From Thermoplasmata archaeon (GTDB taxonomy: Archaea; Thermoplasmatota; Thermoplasmata; Thermoplasmatales; Thermoplasmataceae), in the NCBI GenBank assembly GCA_021820525.1, contig JAKADM010000013.1, forward strand, positions 1 to 33,514: DNA of 33,514 nt, given 5' to 3'. Below, in pieces: positions 22,972 to 31,229 of this stretch; the first letter of the stretch is position 1; every line of letters begins with the position of its first letter. The position numbers were made by a program, and so were the translations under genes. Below the pieces are notes generated by a model, which was not told the DNA's origin, made no database searches, and saw only the letters and a program-made list of their open reading frames with translations.

Positions 22972-25140
22972 CTACACCTTATCTATATGCTTATCCTGGG
23001 GCGAATAGAATATGGATGAACTCCTTCCCATCTTTATTGCCCTTATGGCATCTTCCCTCTTTATTCCCCTTGCAACGGCCTCTTCCACCACTTCCGTTTC
23101 CAGTGGGGATAGGCCCTTCTTCATATTTTTCAGATCATTGATTATGTCTATTATGTTCTCAATATCAGATCTTTTTGCTGAACTCAATCCGGTCTCAAGC
23201 ATATCTATATCCACACCGCCCCTGTCACTGGATACATCTTTGAGATAACTGTCAACAATGCTCTTGGCAAGAATGGCGTCATCCAGCGTGACAACATCCG
23301 AAAGCCTTGCCTTTGCCGCAGCCTCAGCAAGCCTGATTGTGGATTCAAGCTGCCTGGCAGTTATGGGCACAGCCCTGAATCTTCCATTGGTGCCTCCAGT
23401 TCCTCTTGTTCTTACATACTCCTCCTTCAGGTATTCCATGGCATCCTCCGTCATTCTTGGAAATATATGGCTCTTTGCGTATGCCACATATTTTCTGAAC
23501 AGCTCCCTTCCAATGGGGGGCTCATAGGCGGTTTCGTCCTGCAGATCAGGCAGCTCAATATTGCTGTTTTCCTGGCTCCTGTATATCTCACCGAGCCTGT
23601 GAGCATTCAACACATGTTCTGCAAGCTCCTCGTCATGCTTTCTATCAGGCCTGTCAATCAATCTGAATATGACATCAAATCTTGATACCAGAGGCGGAGG
23701 GAAATTAACCTGTGACATAAAGTCCTCGTTCTCATCATATCTTCCGTTTTTTGGGTTTGCAGCAGCAAGCACAGAACATCTGGACTTTAGAGTTGCCATT
23801 ATTCCGGCCTTGGAAATTGTAACTGTCTGCTGTTCCATGGCTTCATGCATTGCCGCCGTATCCTTATCATCCATCTTATCCATTTCATCAATGGCCACAA
23901 AACCATTATCTGCAAGAACCAGTGCACCTGCCTCCAGTGTCCACCTTCCTTCCCCAAACTCATCTCTCACGGCTGCAGCAGTGAGACCAGCGGCACTTGA
24001 GCCTTTTCCGATAGCAAGAACTCCCCTTGGAGAGATTTCAGACATATATCTTAAAAGCTGGGATTTCGCTGTACCGGGATCACCGACCATGAGTATGTGT
24101 ATATCTCCCCTTATGGTTGTCCCATCCTTCATAACTTTCCTCACGCCGCCAAACATCTGGAGGGCAAGCGTTTTCTTTATATTTTCAAGCCCATAGATGG
24201 ATGGGGCAATGGAACTTGCAAGCTTCTCAATTATTTTTGGATCCCTGGAAAGTGCCTTGATTTCCTCCTCCTCTGAAGGAGTTATATTTATCTCCTCAAG
24301 TTCTTTCAGAGTTTTCCTGAAATTAACTGTGTATAGAAAGGTGCTGAACTCTGTGAGCAGATTTCCACCATATACTTTCTGCTCTGCCTTAAGAATGCCA
24401 TCAAAGGACACTCTGTCGCCTGGAAAGAGTTTCCCTGCAATGTCGTCCTCCACAATCACCGTCAGTCTGAGCGGCTGGGCACCACCATTAATATTTTCTG
24501 GGTTCTCCTGAATTTCAATCTTCTGTGTATCTATAAACCTTGATTCACTGAGCAAAAGTTCAAACTTCGGCTTATTTTTTTCATTGGGGCAGTTTTCATT
24601 GCTGCAGGTATCAGGCTCTTCCAGTTTTCCCTTATGCTGAATCTTATAGTTGATATGGCCACAGTAGGCACACTCAAAGGCGGCATTGTAAAGCCTTGGC
24701 ATTACCTCTGTGTTCTTCCTTATAATTCCTGATATGGATATGAGTTTCCCCACATTTATGCTCCTGAGATTCCTTATCTCTATCTTTACGTCAGATGTTT
24801 CAGGAAGATTGGTTATCCTGATATTAACGATTATGGAATTTTTGTCCCTTGCTGTGAAATTTGGGCTGTTTGCCGAAATATATTCTCTCAAAAGGGTGTT
24901 TCCTGCGTTGATTGTTTCCTCCGCATTCTGAAGAAGATAGAGAGAAAACCTCGGATCGAATTTATCAATATCATCGAAGGAGACATAGAGGCTCCTCTCC
25001 TCCGGATAGTGTGAACTCATTTCTGTAATGTCATCAAAATAACCATACTGCTGGAAAAGATGATCCCATAGTTTGAAAAGCTCCTCCGGCTCGTAGTATT
25101 TTTTCTGTTGCTCTGAAAGATCATCATTAATCATAGCCAT
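22972..25140 (-). CDS. mcm: MCM replicative helicase
   Basis: Hexameric 3'-5' DNA helicase at the archaeal replication fork. 722 residues. N-terminal OB/zinc domain with ECAYCGHINY and CSNENCPNEK (four zinc Cys, about residues 155-190), then the AAA+ core: Walker A GDPGTAKSQLL near residue 350, Walker B FVAIDEMDKM, sensor 1 LAAANPKNGRY, arginine finger PLVSRFDVIF, and a C-terminal winged helix (last 80 residues). No intein. TATA-like ATTAAATATT lies about 25 bases before ATG 25140, so it is probably leaderless. Heads a three-gene unit with DUF424 and the UbiE-like gene. No Orc1/Cdc6 gene or origin repeats were seen nearby. Confidence 0.98.
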   Translation of the reverse strand: MAMINDDLSEQQKKYYEPEELFKLWDHLFQQYGYFDDITEMSSHYPEERSLYVSFDDIDKFDPRFSLYLLQNAEETINAGNTLLREYISANSPNFTARDKNSIIVNIRITNLPETSDVKIEIRNLRSINVGKLISISGIIRKNTEVMPRLYNAAFECAYCGHINYKIQHKGKLEEPDTCSNENCPNEKNKPKFELLLSESRFIDTQKIEIQENPENINGGAQPLRLTVIVEDDIAGKLFPGDRVSFDGILKAEQKVYGGNLLTEFSTFLYTVNFRKTLKELEEINITPSEEEEIKALSRDPKIIEKLASSIAPSIYGLENIKKTLALQMFGGVRKVMKDGTTIRGDIHILMVGDPGTAKSQLLRYMSEISPRGVLAIGKGSSAAGLTAAAVRDEFGEGRWTLEAGALVLADNGFVAIDEMDKMDDKDTAAMHEAMEQQTVTISKAGIMATLKSRCSVLAAANPKNGRYDENEDFMSQVNFPPPLVSRFDVIFRLIDRPDRKHDEELAEHVLNAHRLGEIYRSQENSNIELPDLQDETAYEPPIGRELFRKYVAYAKSHIFPRMTEDAMEYLKEEYVRTRGTGGTNGRFRAVPITARQLESTIRLAEAAAKARLSDVVTLDDAILAKSIVDSYLKDVSSDRGGVDIDMLETGLSSAKRSDIENIIDIINDLKNMKKGLSPLETEVVEEAVARGIKREDAIRAIKMGRSSSIFYSPQDKHIDKV

Positions 25141-25246
25141 GCATGTGCAATGTAATATTTAATTGTTGTAAAGAGGAATCTCCCATCAGGACATATTTCT
25201 TTCAGGAAAAAAATTATAGATTGCTGAACAATAACGAAAGGGGCAT

Positions 25247-25270
25247 TAAACAGATTTATTGATCTGTTTA
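25247..25270. other. Inverted repeat between the TRASH regulator and mcm
   Basis: Perfect 9-base arms TAAACAGAT (25247-25255) and ATCTGTTTA (25262-25270) with a 6-base loop lie 14 bases after the stop of the copper regulator gene and about 107 bases before the mcm ATG. It may be a 3' hairpin of the regulator message, though no T-tract follows, or an upstream protein site for mcm. Confidence 0.45.
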
Positions 25271-25283
25271 GATTGTTTCCTTT

Positions 25284-25811
25284 CTATCTTTCCCTTGATT
25301 CAAGTACCAGTCTTTTTTCCATTGCTGCCTTGCATGTTGGGCAGCACATGTAGTATGTTCTATTTTTATATGTTAAAATCTGAGGTGTATTAATGATTTT
25401 ACTTCCACAGTAATCGCAATGGATTTCCTTAACTCTCAGAGGATTTTTTCCCCTGAACCTTTCCCTTGCAATTTTAACATCCTTAATCTTCAGGCTTTCA
25501 AGCTTAAGAAGATCTTCATAATAAACAACAAGTATGAAACTTCCATCTATGAGACTGAAATATTCCAGAACGGGATCATCCTCCTTAATCTGGTAGTTTT
25601 CCACATGAACGAGAGCTATATTTTCAAGATCTTCCCTGAGCGTAACTGTAAAATCTACTATCCTTCCACTTTCCACAAGATAATCCAGTGCCTTTTTTGC
25701 AGTTATCCTGCTGGTGCCCATTTCAAATGCAGCATCCTGAATGGGTATCCTTGAATTTCTTTTGAGAATTTCCAGAAGCCTTTCCTGCACTTCTATCATG
25801 CTTCTTTTCAT
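25284..25811 (-). CDS. Copper-responsive regulator: HTH plus C-terminal TRASH domain (CopT/CopY-like)
   Basis: 175-residue regulator. Residues 1-60 are an Lrp/AsnC-type HTH (VQERLLEILKRNSRIPIQDA ... SRITAKKALDYLVESGRIV), residues 60-125 a ligand or dimer region, and residues 132-165 a TRASH zinc/copper-binding motif: Cys132, Cys135, Cys156-Cys157 and Cys160 (CDYC ... YYMCCPTCKAAM). Archaeal relatives (CopT in Sulfolobus, the TRASH regulator of Ferroplasma) control Cu ATPase genes. It is divergent from the YHS protein/ATPase genes with a 74-base shared promoter, which supports copper sensing. Confidence 0.88.
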   Translation of the reverse strand: MKRSMIEVQERLLEILKRNSRIPIQDAAFEMGTSRITAKKALDYLVESGRIVDFTVTLREDLENIALVHVENYQIKEDDPVLEYFSLIDGSFILVVYYEDLLKLESLKIKDVKIARERFRGKNPLRVKEIHCDYCGSKIINTPQILTYKNRTYYMCCPTCKAAMEKRLVLESRER

Positions 25812-25885
25812 AGTGAATAATTTCCCTGAACTTAATATACATATTGTAAAGTCAACATTTAATTATTAAGCAAAAATATGCAATT
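25812..25885. promoter_or_regulatory. Divergent promoter of the copper island
   Basis: 74 bases between the TRASH regulator and the YHS gene. Plus-strand TATA-like TTTAATTATTAA (25857-25868) is about 25 bases before ATG 25886. Minus-strand TATA-like ATATTAAG lies about 25 bases before ATG 25811. The near-palindrome AATATACATATT between them could hold a regulator site, but the match is weak. Confidence 0.5.
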
Positions 25886-26026
25886 ATGCCAGTTGATGTT
25901 GTATGTGGAATGAAAGTAAAGGAAAGCTCTGAATATAAGAGTGAGTATAAGGGAAAAATGTACTATTTTTGTTGCAGCTCGTGCAAAGAATCCTTTGACA
26001 GGAATCCCGTAAAATACACAAGGTAG
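25886..26026 (+). CDS. Small YHS/TRASH-type metal-binding protein (CopM/CopZ-like)
   Basis: 46-residue protein beginning MPVDVVCGMKVKESSEYKSE and containing GKMYYFCCSSCKESFDRNP. The VCGM ... YYFCCSSC pattern is a YHS-type (TRASH-related) metal site. It is nearly a copy of the N-terminal domain of the ATPase encoded next. The stop TAG is followed directly by the ATPase ATG (TAGATG), so the two are coupled. By analogy with CopM and CopZ it probably hands Cu(I) to the pump; this is inferred. A leaderless start is supported by the TATA-like box 25 bases upstream. Confidence 0.85.
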   Translation: MPVDVVCGMKVKESSEYKSEYKGKMYYFCCSSCKESFDRNPVKYTR

Positions 26027-28111
26027 ATGGGTAATACGCCAACTGACCCCGTATGCGGAATGTATGTTCCAGAAAATACAGACCTTTTTCTGGAAAAGGA
26101 TGGAAGAAAATATTATTTCTGTTCCAAAGGGTGCATGGATAAATTTGCTTCTCCTGAGAAAGAGATCAAAAAGCTTAAAGAAAGGCTAGCAGTTGCCTGG
26201 ACATTTTCCGTACCTGTCCTTCTAATTACCTATCTCACATTCCTGAGTGTACCATACAGGAATTATATCCTTCTATTTCTGGCAATTCCTGTACAGTTCT
26301 TTTCAGGTCTGGGATTCTACGATGGGGCAATCCATTCAATAAAGAACAGATCGGCAAACATGGACCTTCTTGTTTCCCTTGGAACACTCACCGCTTTCTT
26401 CTTTTCCCTTTTCATAACGGTATTTCCCGATGTTATCAGATCTGCAGGTGTTTATTTTGATGCCTCTTCGTTCATAATAACAATGATACTGACAGGAAAC
26501 TATATTGAAAGCATAACAAAACAAAGGGCAAACAGATCTGCCATGCGCCTCATAGATATGATACCCGATACTGCCCATATTGTGAGGGAAAATGGAAAGA
26601 TTGAGGATATAAAATCTGATCTTTTAAAACCGGGAGACATAATTTCCGTAAGGGTAGGGGAAATATTCCCCGTGGATGGAGAGGTTCTGGACGGGGAGAG
26701 CGATGTGGACAAATCCATATTAACTGGAGAGCAGAATCCCGTAACGGCTCACAAAGGAGACATGGTGTTTTCAGGAACAAAAAACCTGAATGGAACCTTA
26801 AATGTGAAGGTTATAAATACTGGGAGAGATAGCACCCTTAGCCAGATATATGAACTCATTCAAAGGGCTTCCTCTGGAAGGGCTAAGGTTCAGAGAATTG
26901 CCGATGTATTTTCATCCTATTTTGTGCCTGCAGTCCTGATTTCAGCCTTTGCCTCTGCCATATTCTGGTTCTTATATTTAAGAAACTCCGGATATGCCTA
27001 TCCTCTTGAGATTGCAGTACTTGCCTTTGTATCTGTTGTTGTGATTGCATGCCCATGCGCCATAGGGCTTGCTGGCCCCATAACACTCCTCATATCATCC
27101 AGCATATCATCAGAAAGTGGAATTGTGATTAAGAATTCCAGTTCGCTGGATCGCCTTTCTAAGGTAAACAGGGTTATTTTCGATAAAACAGGTACACTTA
27201 CTGAAAATACTCCCTCTGTCACAGAAATTTCCTTTTCAGGGAATCTTGATGAGAATGAAACCATTCAGCTTGCAGCTTCCCTTGAATCCCAGTCAAACCA
27301 TCCCGCAGGCAGGGCCATAGTGAATATGGCCACTGAAAAGGGCATTGATATTCTTAAGGCATGGGATGTGAAAGAAATTCCAGGAAAGGGGATAGAAGGG
27401 GTGGTGAATGGCAAAATGGTTCAGGTTATGAGAAATGATCCTGGCACTGACCATTCTATAAAGATCATGGTGGATAAGCTTTACTGCGGAGGCGTAAGGA
27501 TTGAGTATGAACTCAGAAATGGGGCAAAGGAAACTGTGAAGAAACTTCAATCCATGGGGATTGGGGTTTCCATTGTCTCAGGAGATGCCAGACCAGAGGT
27601 TGAGAGAATAGGTAATATTCTTGGAGTCACAGATATTTACAGTGAGGTTCTGCCAGATCAGAAATCTGAAATAATTAAGGATTTACAGAACCACGATGAG
27701 TATGTGATGTTTGTCGGTGATGGAATTAATGATGCCGTCGCTCTGGAAACCGCAGACGTGGGGGTGGCGATGGGTTCAGGATCGGATATTGCCAGAGACA
27801 GTGGCGATATAATTCTTCTGAATAACCAGATTGAGAATATTGTTAAATTGAGAATAATAGGGGAGGATACAATTTCCAAAATCAAGCAGAACATAGGATG
27901 GGCCTTTGGTTACAATACTGTTCTCATACCTGTTGCAGCCGGCATACCTGTTGCCTTCTTTGGCCTTGCCATATATGGCTTTCTTCCAATTCTTGGTGCA
28001 TTCGCCATGGGCATGAGCTCTGTTTCAGTTGTGATGAATTCCATGCTCCTGAGGAGAAAAATCAATAAATCCATGGTAAAATATTTTGGTTCGGCAAATA
28101 GTCCAGTGTAA
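26027..28111 (+). CDS. copA: Cu(I)-exporting P1B-type ATPase with N-terminal YHS domain
   Basis: Pumps Cu(I) (or Ag(I)) out of the cell. 694 residues. Residues 1-48 are a YHS domain (DPVCGMYV ... YYFCSKGCMDKFAS) in place of the usual CxxC heavy-metal domain. Then come eight membrane helices; TGE actuator motif (SILTGEQNPV); CPC at 342-344 in helix 6; phosphorylation site DKTGTLT with Asp386; the HP motif SNHPAGRAI; and GDGINDAVAL near 564. FGYNTVLIP in helix 7 and AMGMSSVSVVMNS in helix 8 are the P1B-1 Cu(I) site residues. CPC rather than CPH argues for CopA-like rather than CopB-like specificity. Confidence 0.96.
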   Translation: MGNTPTDPVCGMYVPENTDLFLEKDGRKYYFCSKGCMDKFASPEKEIKKLKERLAVAWTFSVPVLLITYLTFLSVPYRNYILLFLAIPVQFFSGLGFYDGAIHSIKNRSANMDLLVSLGTLTAFFFSLFITVFPDVIRSAGVYFDASSFIITMILTGNYIESITKQRANRSAMRLIDMIPDTAHIVRENGKIEDIKSDLLKPGDIISVRVGEIFPVDGEVLDGESDVDKSILTGEQNPVTAHKGDMVFSGTKNLNGTLNVKVINTGRDSTLSQIYELIQRASSGRAKVQRIADVFSSYFVPAVLISAFASAIFWFLYLRNSGYAYPLEIAVLAFVSVVVIACPCAIGLAGPITLLISSSISSESGIVIKNSSSLDRLSKVNRVIFDKTGTLTENTPSVTEISFSGNLDENETIQLAASLESQSNHPAGRAIVNMATEKGIDILKAWDVKEIPGKGIEGVVNGKMVQVMRNDPGTDHSIKIMVDKLYCGGVRIEYELRNGAKETVKKLQSMGIGVSIVSGDARPEVERIGNILGVTDIYSEVLPDQKSEIIKDLQNHDEYVMFVGDGINDAVALETADVGVAMGSGSDIARDSGDIILLNNQIENIVKLRIIGEDTISKIKQNIGWAFGYNTVLIPVAAGIPVAFFGLAIYGFLPILGAFAMGMSSVSVVMNSMLLRRKINKSMVKYFGSANSPV

Positions 28112-28118
28112 GGGAAAT

Positions 28119-28505
28119 ATGGATGGTGAAAACTTGAAAAACAATTTGACCATAAATGTGGGGAACGGAAAGATTGTGATAGGGGAAAACGTTATACCAT
28201 ATATCAGTAACAACCATATATTCATAACTGTCAGAAAGGAGAAAGGCCCATGTGTTGATCAATCCTGTCAGATAATTACAAAGGTGAATATTCAGAAACT
28301 GGATAAAATTCCAGATGATGCCATCAGGGTTGAAAAGAATGGCATCTCCCTTTTCCTTAACAGAGAAGTGGCAAACTCCATAGACAGGGGAAGGGAGAAT
28401 GTTCTGCTCAAAAAAACCCTTGCAGGAAAGATTGGAATCAGGGGATTCACATACATAGGAGAAGACTCACAGTCCTTTTCAGATCACCATTCTAATCTTT
28501 CTTAA
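28119..28505 (+). CDS. Small Cys-containing protein, HesB / CC-Se-motif-like
   Basis: 128 residues from ATG 28119, which lies seven bases after the ATPase stop with AGGGAAAT as a weak ribosome binding site. The longer frame (from 28086) would overlap the ATPase. The pattern VIGENVIPYISNNHIFITV - GPCVDQSC - DAIRVEKNGISLFLNRE - AGKIGIRGF has the strand order of HesB-like or 'CC/Se motif' proteins, whose Cys pair lies in the same place. The tail carries SDHHSNLS. I infer a metal- or redox-related role because it sits in the copper island, but the family call is tentative. Confidence 0.75.
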   Translation: MDGENLKNNLTINVGNGKIVIGENVIPYISNNHIFITVRKEKGPCVDQSCQIITKVNIQKLDKIPDDAIRVEKNGISLFLNREVANSIDRGRENVLLKKTLAGKIGIRGFTYIGEDSQSFSDHHSNLS

Positions 28506-28624
28506 TTCATATTATATCAATAAATAAAATCAAAATTCAAAGTAAAAATTGAATATTTGCTGAGTTAAAAGTTTTGAAAATTATAGAAAAATAATAAAAA
28601 TTTTTCAGGAGCGTTTTATTGTTT

Positions 28625-30136
28625 CTACTGCTCCCTGGATGCATTCATTCCTGTTGTTGCCGGGGCCTTAAAGTCCCATATTCCCATGGATGGGGCTTCT
28701 GAGGACTGCTCCAGAGTAAGGCCTTTTGTTTCCCTTATGGTAAGGATTGTCACCACCGCTCCAATTGCTGCCATTATGGCCAGTAACTCAAACTCCCCAC
28801 TCTGTCCGAGAATTGTTCCCAGTATGAGGAAAAGGAATGTGAAAATACCTGCACCCAGTTTTGCTATGGATGCTGCTATTCCATGGCCGGTTGACCTTAT
28901 TTCTGTGGGGAACAGCTCTGTTGGGAGGATGAATGTTGTTGTGTTTGGCCCTATGTTTCCGAACAGATAGGATATTCCGAATATCACTATGAACAGATCA
29001 AGATCCGTCTTCAGGAATGAATATTCAATTCCAAGGACTATGTATGAAAGTGCCATCACAGCAAAGCCAACTATCTGAAGGGTTCTTCTTCCGAGCCAGT
29101 CTATTGAGCCCACTGCGATCCAGTAACCCGGAAGTGCAAATATTCCTGCAAGAACGGTATCGCCAATGGCAGTGTTGAATATGGTTCCCTTGAGCGTTGA
29201 TGCTGAACCATATCCTATATTCTGAAGGATGAAACCGTTGTTCAGGGTTGTTCCATAGAAGGCCATATCAAATATGAACCAGCTTATGGTTGTCCCGAGG
29301 ACGAATACCATATATTTTCTGAGCATTCTTGCGTAATCCTTTGTCTGGTATCTTGCCTTGGCAGTTGAGGTCTGGGATGATACTGAGGCAGATGACCCGG
29401 TTATTGTTCCAATGGCTTTCTCTGCCTTTCCTCTGTCACCCTCAACCTGCAGTGAGAACCTTGGTGTTTCCATCAGTTTTCTCCTGAGGTAAACCACATA
29501 TATTGCAGGTATGGCTCCGAAGGCAAGCATCAATCTCCATGAGTCAGCAAGAGGAAGGATATATATGGATGCAAGGCCCACAAGTGCCCCTGATACAAGG
29601 CCAAAACCCTGCATTGCAAATACCATGCTAACAAGCTTTCCCCTGTGCTTGCTGCTTGAGTATTCACTCATAATTGTGGAACTTATGGGGTAGTCGCCAC
29701 CAACTCCTATACCCACAATGAACCTTGTTACTATCATCATAACATAGTTCACTGAAAGAGCAGATAGTATGGTAAAAACAATCATAATTGCAAGCTCAAG
29801 CCCATATACTTTCTTCCTTCCCCATCTGTCAGCAATATGGCCGAATATCAAGGCGCCCACAAAGGCCCCGAACAATACTGCCGATGAAATTGCCCCTTCA
29901 ATAATTTGAACTGTTGGGACGGTGTAACCAAAGAGCAGTGATGTTCCCTTGATTGCACTCAGATTAAAACCGTAAGATGAGGCCAATATGGGACTGGCAA
30001 CCGTCAAAACAAACAGGAGATAGGCGTCGGTAAAAAATCCCATTCCCGCGACGAACATAGTCTTAACATGGCCCATCTTGAGACCACTTCTGTCAAGAGG
30101 TTCAAGAACTCCATTTTCGCTATTTGATGATGTCAT
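28625..30136 (-). CDS. MFS transporter, phosphate:H+ symporter / sugar porter type
   Basis: 503 residues, 12 helices. Seen: GMGFFTDAYLLFVLTVASPI (typical of the PHS family, where Asp is needed), GALIFGHIADRWGRKKVYGL (MFS motif A), RFIVGIGVGGDYPISSTIMS (PHS/sugar-porter motif), YSSSKHRGKLVSMVFAMQGF, and in the second half IDWLGRRTLQI and PTELFPTEIRSTGHGI. A cytoplasmic Ser/Thr-rich loop (GTITGSSASVSSQTSTAKAR) separates the halves. Phosphate, sugar or organic acid are all possible substrates. The frame opens at TTG 30139; ATG 30136 is preferred. Confidence 0.88.
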   Translation of the reverse strand: MTSSNSENGVLEPLDRSGLKMGHVKTMFVAGMGFFTDAYLLFVLTVASPILASSYGFNLSAIKGTSLLFGYTVPTVQIIEGAISSAVLFGAFVGALIFGHIADRWGRKKVYGLELAIMIVFTILSALSVNYVMMIVTRFIVGIGVGGDYPISSTIMSEYSSSKHRGKLVSMVFAMQGFGLVSGALVGLASIYILPLADSWRLMLAFGAIPAIYVVYLRRKLMETPRFSLQVEGDRGKAEKAIGTITGSSASVSSQTSTAKARYQTKDYARMLRKYMVFVLGTTISWFIFDMAFYGTTLNNGFILQNIGYGSASTLKGTIFNTAIGDTVLAGIFALPGYWIAVGSIDWLGRRTLQIVGFAVMALSYIVLGIEYSFLKTDLDLFIVIFGISYLFGNIGPNTTTFILPTELFPTEIRSTGHGIAASIAKLGAGIFTFLFLILGTILGQSGEFELLAIMAAIGAVVTILTIRETKGLTLEQSSEAPSMGIWDFKAPATTGMNASREQ

Positions 30137-30269
30137 CAATTGCTATATCTCTCTTATAACTTATAGATAATCACAATACGATATATTAAATATATATTGG
30201 CTAAATAGATATATAGATAGTTTTTACGGGAAGATTTTATATCTTAAAATTGCCAATGCTCCTGGAAAT

Positions 30270-31157
30270 TTAAGTTGTGTGGTCACCAAACCACGTTGTT
30301 GCCTTAATTTCCTTTACTGCATCTTCAAGCATTTCGATCTCATCCTTATTCATGCGCCATCCCATTGCCCCAGCATTTTCCCTTACATGATCAGGATTGG
30401 ATGCCCTTGGGATGGGATACACAAAGTCATATTTGCTGATAAACCAGTTTAAAACAATCTGTGGCAGAGTCTTTGGCCCATGATTTTTTGATATTTCCTC
30501 GATTATTTTCTTCCCATTATCAGATGCAGAGGTCAGTTTGCCGTGTGCCAGTGGGAAATAGGCAAGTATGGCAATATTATTCTCCTTGCAATAGGGAACG
30601 ATGTCACTTTCAATATTTCTATGGGCAACGTTGAAGTTCATCTGTGTTGATGCAAGATCATATTTTTTAAGCCACTCCTTTGCCATTTTTGTGTGTTCAA
30701 GGTCAAAATTGCTTATTCCGATGAACCTTATCTTGCCCTGATCTGCAAGATATTCCATTGCCCTGAGTGCATCCTTTATTTTCTCATTGGAGGACTGCAT
30801 ATGAAGCTGATAGAGATCGATATAATCCGTACCCAGTTTCTTGAGACTTTTCTCGCATGAATTTATTAATTTGTCATAGGAATAGTGGGAAGGCAGAACC
30901 TTTGTTGCTATAAACAGGTCCTCTCTTTTTGTGTTCTCAATGGCATCTCTTACCATGGGTTCAGTTTCATACATCTCTGCGGTGTCTATGAAATTTATAC
31001 CAGATTCTATGGCAGTTCTTATGGCCTCTGTACGCCTTTCCCTGTCCTTTCGTATTCCTGTTAATTTGGCCATTGCAATCCATGAAGGATCATAGTATGT
31101 CCCCACACCCACTGGGGAGATCATTTTTCCTGTTTTTCTAAAGTCAACCCTTTCCAT
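30270..31157 (-). CDS. Aldo/keto reductase family oxidoreductase
   Basis: NAD(P)H-dependent carbonyl reductase of (beta/alpha)8 fold, 295 residues. The catalytic tetrad is visible: Asp in FIDTAEMYET, Tyr in the same segment, Lys in IATKVLPSH and His in LYQLHMQSS. Also GKIRFIGISNFDLEH and, near the end, PIPRASNPDHVRENAGA (cofactor phosphate site; family IPKxxxxxxxxEN). Substrate unknown. A single gene between the MFS transporter and the surface protein. Confidence 0.92.
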   Translation of the reverse strand: MERVDFRKTGKMISPVGVGTYYDPSWIAMAKLTGIRKDRERRTEAIRTAIESGINFIDTAEMYETEPMVRDAIENTKREDLFIATKVLPSHYSYDKLINSCEKSLKKLGTDYIDLYQLHMQSSNEKIKDALRAMEYLADQGKIRFIGISNFDLEHTKMAKEWLKKYDLASTQMNFNVAHRNIESDIVPYCKENNIAILAYFPLAHGKLTSASDNGKKIIEEISKNHGPKTLPQIVLNWFISKYDFVYPIPRASNPDHVRENAGAMGWRMNKDEIEMLEDAVKEIKATTWFGDHTT

Positions 31158-31229
31158 TATTGCTCCATAGATTGATTCAATATAATACTTATTTAAGAAA
31201 ATTTTTATAAATTCATCACGCAGGCTTTT

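Noticed and set aside
23669-24196. 175-codon plus-strand frame opposite mcm
   Set aside because: Lies wholly antisense to conserved MCM helicase motifs; its Ser/Ala-rich sequence is what the reverse strand of such codons yields.
30170-30230. Run of ATATAT repeats upstream of the MFS transporter
   Set aside because: Simple AT-rich promoter DNA without a regular repeat unit or dyad strong enough to call.
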